Assembly (NCBI GenBank): GCA_947483545.1
Contig: CANKNP010000186.1
Coordinates: forward strand, 1 to 10,305
DNA length: 10,305 bases
From: Deltaproteobacteria bacterium
Lineage (GTDB): Bacteria; Myxococcota; UBA796; SXON01
Direction: 5' to 3'
The first letter of the stretch is position 1, and each line of letters opens with the position of its first letter. Shown in pieces: positions 7,590 through 10,305 of the stretch. The notes beneath the pieces were generated by a model. That model saw nothing but the letters and a program-made list of their open reading frames with translations, was not told where the DNA came from and searched no databases. The translations under genes and the position numbers were made by a program.

Positions 7590-8315
7590 TCATCGGGGGG
7601 AGATCGCGTAGGTGCGCTCCAGGTAGTCGATGATCGCGTCACTCTCGAACATCGCGGTCCCGGTGTTCGGGTCGCTCAGGTAGGGGAACTGCTCCTTGCC
7701 CGCCCGCGCCTTGAACGCGGGCCGCTTGGGCGATCCCCGCGAGATGTTGTGACACACGTGCTGCAGCTCCAGCTCGGTGAGCACCTCGCGAACCAGCCTA
7801 CAGTAGGGGCTCACGTCGTAGGACCACAGCTCCAGCGGGAGCGCGGGCGCTCTCGAAGGGCGTGCCCGCAGCCCTCGCCCGGACCGAAACCCGGTGGCGA
7901 GCGTCGAGAGCGGCATCATCTGTGGCCCCGTGAGCTGCCAGGACGGCGCGACGGCAGCGTACCGGGCGTAGAGGTGGGTCACGATGTCGGCCGACTCGTA
8001 GAGGGAGAGCCCCGCGTTGTCGTCCACGAGGAAGGGGAACTGAGCCTTTCCCCCGCGCGCAATCGCCTCGGGCCGAAAGCGTTGGCCGCCCTTGGGGCAC
8101 GGCTTCACGAGCACATCCAGGTCGAGCGCGGTGAACGCCTCCCGCGCCCGGCGGCAGAACGGGCATGCCTCAAACTCGTAGAGCACGAGCAGCTTCTCGG
8201 GCTGGGGGCCGGGCCGCTGCAGGACGTCCCGGGGCACACGCCAGCCGTGGCCGAGCCGGGCCGTAGAAGAGAGGAAGCTGGTGGTGACCGCCCAGGTGCG
8301 GGAGAGAGAGGCCAA
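7590..8315 (-). CDS. Tandem glutathione S-transferase N-terminal (thioredoxin-fold) protein
   Basis: Two thioredoxin-like GST_N domains in one 241-residue chain. The first (about 43-120) has the redox motif CPFC (51-54) after LYEFEA, the cis-Pro motif FPFL (P94) and the glutathione-contact ESADIVTHL (107 on). The second (about 161-236) starts LELWSYDVSPYC, with SPYC at 169-172 so only one Cys remains, FPYL (P211) and ESDAIIDYLERTY (224 on). No all-alpha GST C-domain is present. Proteins of this arrangement occur in bacteria and plants; a glutathione- or thiol-dependent redox role is likely but the substrate is unknown. A ~35-residue linker (122-158) is rich in Arg and Ser. The assigned start is TTG (8315-8313) without a visible Shine-Dalgarno; GTG at 8237-8235 would still keep both domains. 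It lies 56 bases after the histidine kinase and converges on the pseudo-caspase with an 81-base gap. Confidence 0.87.
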   Translation of the reverse strand: MASLSRTWAVTTSFLSSTARLGHGWRVPRDVLQRPGPQPEKLLVLYEFEACPFCRRAREAFTALDLDVLVKPCPKGGQRFRPEAIARGGKAQFPFLVDDNAGLSLYESADIVTHLYARYAAVAPSWQLTGPQMMPLSTLATGFRSGRGLRARPSRAPALPLELWSYDVSPYCRLVREVLTELELQHVCHNISRGSPKRPAFKARAGKEQFPYLSDPNTGTAMFESDAIIDYLERTYAISPR

Positions 8316-8371
8316 GGGAACCCGGTGAGTCGGGCAGGGGTAGCACGGGGCGGGGCGAGCCCGCGCGCCGG

Positions 8372-10305
8372 TCAGCGAGGATCCTCTGAACCCCCACCCA
8401 GAAGGCGCCCAACGAGCGCAAGCAGGTCTTTTACCGGGTAGGGCTTCTGAAGGAACTCGACGGAACCGAGCCCGACCAGCCTCCGGGTGGCCTCCACCTC
8501 GTTGTAGCCGCTGCTGAGCACGACGGGCGTAGACGTGCGGATCTTGCGCATCTCGGACAACGCTTCTTCCCCGTTCATCCGAGGCATCGTGAGGTCGAGC
8601 AGGACCAGGTCCACCTCCCCCGCCAGCGCTCGAAAGGTGTCTACCCCCTCGTGGCCATCGGCCGCCTCGACCACGCGATAGCCCGCGAATTCCAGGGCCG
8701 AACGCACGAATTGCCTGACCACAGGCTCGTCGTCAACCACGAGGACTGTCCCCTTGGTGATCGGCGCTTTGGCCTCGGGCTCGCTCCCAGGGAGCCCGAG
8801 GTCCGATCCTACGGGGAGAAAGATCTTGAACGTGGTGCCACGCCCGGGTTCGCTGTAGACCCGGATGAGCCCGCGGTGCCCCCGGACAATACCCTGGACG
8901 GCGGCCAGACCGAGCCCCCTCCCTCCCTGCTTGGTGGTGAAGAAAGGCTCGAAGATCCGAGATACCGTGCCCTTGTCCATCCCGGCTCCGTTGTCCGAGA
9001 CCTCGATGAAGACAAACCTGCCGGGACCGGTGTCGGGAAAGCCATGCACCGCGGCCAGGTCGCGCTCTTCGAGCACCTGGGCCCCGGTGCGCACGACCAC
9101 GGTGCCACCTGCCTCGCCGATCGCCTGGGCCCCGTTGATCACCAGGTTCATGAGCACCTGGTGGAGCTGTGACACGTCGGCCTGCACCATCGGAAGCGTG
9201 GGATCGGGCTCCAAGCGCAAGTTCACCTTCTTGGGCACGCTCGCTGAGAGCAAACCCAGCAACTCACGAAGTTGGCCGTTCACATCCGTAGGCACGACCC
9301 GGAAGTGACCGCGGCCCGAGAACGCAAGCAGCTGCGCGGTCAGGTCCCCCGCCCGCCGCGAGGCTGTCACCATCGAAGCGATCGACTTCGCAGCCGGGTG
9401 GCCCGGCTCGAGTTGCAGCTCGGCGAGCGACGCATTCCCGAGGATCGCGGTGAGCAGATTGTTAAAGTCATGGGAGATCCCACCCGCAAGCACCCCGAGG
9501 CTCTCCAGCTTTTGCACATGCAGAAGCTGGGTTTGCATTTGGTCACGGTTGCGTTCATGGAGGACCCGCTCGGTAACGTCGTGCATCAGGCCCCACACCG
9601 CCGGGCGCGTCGCACCCGGCTCGAGCCGAAGCTGGCCCGACTCGGCGATCCAGCGCCACCCCGACGCCTCGCTGCCGTGTCGATACTCGGTGCGGTACCT
9701 CTCCCCCGGAGCGTGGAGCGTGCCTCGCGCCGCGATCACCGCCGGGGTGTCCTCCGGATGGATGCCCCGCGCCAACCCGCCGGGGGTGAGCGCATCGGAG
9801 ACCGGAACACCCAGCAGGTTGGTGATGTCGCCCCGCACCCACTCGGGCCTCCACCCCTCGGGATCCACGCACCAGACCACCACGTTGAGCGCGAAAATCA
9901 GGTCGTCGTAGCGCTTCTCCGCCGCTTCGGCGATGCGTCGCATCTGCACATGCTCGGTGACCTCGAACGCAAACGAAGTGATCCCGTCCACCACCCCGTG
10001 CGCGTCCCGATTCGGTTGGAACGTCACGTTCCAGTATCGCTCCTCCGGCTCGCCACCGGGCTTGCGCGGCGTATCTGCGCGAGCGCCAACGGCCACGAAC
10101 GGCTCGCCCGCGGTGTACGCCTGATCGAGGATCGCGAGGTACCCCTGCTCGACAAACTCCGGGAACACCTGGGCGTACGGTAGGCCGACCATCTGCCGGC
10201 CGTCGCTGGCCTCACGAAACGCTCGGTTGACGAAGACCATCCTGTGCTCGGGCCCCCGGTGGACGGCGATGACCGCTGGCGCATCCTCAAAGGCGCGCTC
10301 AATCG
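8372..10305 (-). CDS. Hybrid PAS sensor histidine kinase with C-terminal receiver (5' end outside window)
   Basis: Two-component signalling protein; 643 residues are visible and the frame runs open through base 10305, so the N-terminus is missing. The Met at 10240 is internal: the 21 codons before it (IERAFEDAPAVIAVHRG...) complete a PAS domain. Numbering from that Met: PAS 1 to about residue 98, PAS/PAC 2 about 110-228, HisKA with phospho-acceptor His257 in GGISHDFNNLL, HATPase with N-box (LMNLVINGAQAI, 363-374), G1 DNGAGM (416-421), F-box FEPFFTTK (430-437) and G2 GRGLGL (440-445). The receiver (about 497-617) has VVDDEP, phospho-acceptor Asp549 (LLDLTMPRMNG), SSG at 576-578 and Lys599. All catalytic residues are present. 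No transmembrane segment is seen in the visible part, suggesting cytoplasmic sensing, but the missing N-terminus could change this. There is no adjacent response regulator or Hpt gene. The signal and targets are unknown. Confidence 0.95.
   Translation of the reverse strand, partial: IERAFEDAPAVIAVHRGPEHRMVFVNRAFREASDGRQMVGLPYAQVFPEFVEQGYLAILDQAYTAGEPFVAVGARADTPRKPGGEPEERYWNVTFQPNRDAHGVVDGITSFAFEVTEHVQMRRIAEAAEKRYDDLIFALNVVVWCVDPEGWRPEWVRGDITNLLGVPVSDALTPGGLARGIHPEDTPAVIAARGTLHAPGERYRTEYRHGSEASGWRWIAESGQLRLEPGATRPAVWGLMHDVTERVLHERNRDQMQTQLLHVQKLESLGVLAGGISHDFNNLLTAILGNASLAELQLEPGHPAAKSIASMVTASRRAGDLTAQLLAFSGRGHFRVVPTDVNGQLRELLGLLSASVPKKVNLRLEPDPTLPMVQADVSQLHQVLMNLVINGAQAIGEAGGTVVVRTGAQVLEERDLAAVHGFPDTGPGRFVFIEVSDNGAGMDKGTVSRIFEPFFTTKQGGRGLGLAAVQGIVRGHRGLIRVYSEPGRGTTFKIFLPVGSDLGLPGSEPEAKAPITKGTVLVVDDEPVVRQFVRSALEFAGYRVVEAADGHEGVDTFRALAGEVDLVLLDLTMPRMNGEEALSEMRKIRTSTPVVLSSGYNEVEATRRLVGLGSVEFLQKPYPVKDLLALVGRLLGGGSEDPR

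Noticed and set aside
9272..10183. Plus-strand open frame of 303 codons opposite the histidine kinase
   Set aside because: Antisense shadow: its product has no domain signature, while the minus frame holds PAS, HisKA, HATPase and REC motifs.
10238..10240. ATG at 10240-10238 as the kinase start
   Set aside because: It falls inside the first PAS domain. The frame stays open to base 10305 and those codons complete the PAS motif, so the true start is outside the window.

Overview
The window is a GC-rich (roughly two thirds G+C by eye), gene-dense bacterial segment with nine protein-coding genes and no RNA gene, insertion sequence, CRISPR array or phage gene that I can see. The gene mix fits a myxobacterium-like Gram-negative (Myxococcota or former Deltaproteobacteria): an exported subtilase, a caspase-like fold protein, a MepM-type murein endopeptidase, a hybrid PAS histidine kinase, and ATG/GTG/TTG starts in tightly overlapping operons. 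This assignment is an inference from content only; no marker gene is present.

Layout. Positions 1-5007 are a same-strand (minus) run. In transcription order it encodes a small membrane-anchored protein of unknown function (5007-4330), an ABC-2 type permease (4333-3425), its ATPase (3428-2547) and a family III CoA-transferase (2550-1420). These four are joined by three 4-base stop/start overlaps (ATGA, GTGA, TTGA). After a 58-base gap comes an S8 subtilisin-like protease (1361 to beyond base 1). The protease has a complete Asp/His/Ser triad and a C-terminal hydrophobic segment, and its end lies outside the window. Positions 5008-5299 are a divergent intergenic region with a perfect 10-bp-arm palindrome, an 11-bp direct repeat and a GC-rich hairpin.

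On the plus strand follow a MepM/Csd3-like M23 endopeptidase (5300-6379) and, 31 bases later, a secreted caspase-like (C14-type) protein (6411-7508). The catalytic Cys of the second protein is replaced by Ala, so it looks like a pseudoprotease. Convergent to this pair on the minus strand is a tandem glutathione S-transferase N-domain protein (8315-7590). Upstream of that gene on the minus strand is a hybrid sensor histidine kinase with a C-terminal receiver (runs off the right end, ends at 8372).

How the parts may work together. The M23 enzyme and the pseudo-caspase are probably co-transcribed and both are predicted to act outside the cytoplasmic membrane, which suggests the pseudo-caspase has a binding or regulatory role at the envelope. 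The four-gene cascade looks like a translationally coupled exporter with an anchored accessory protein; why a CoA-transferase is coupled to it is not obvious. The kinase and the GST-like gene could be co-transcribed, but nothing in the sequence links their functions. The most unusual points are the Cys-to-Ala pseudo-caspase next to a murein hydrolase, and the CoA-transferase fused by overlap to an ABC exporter operon.
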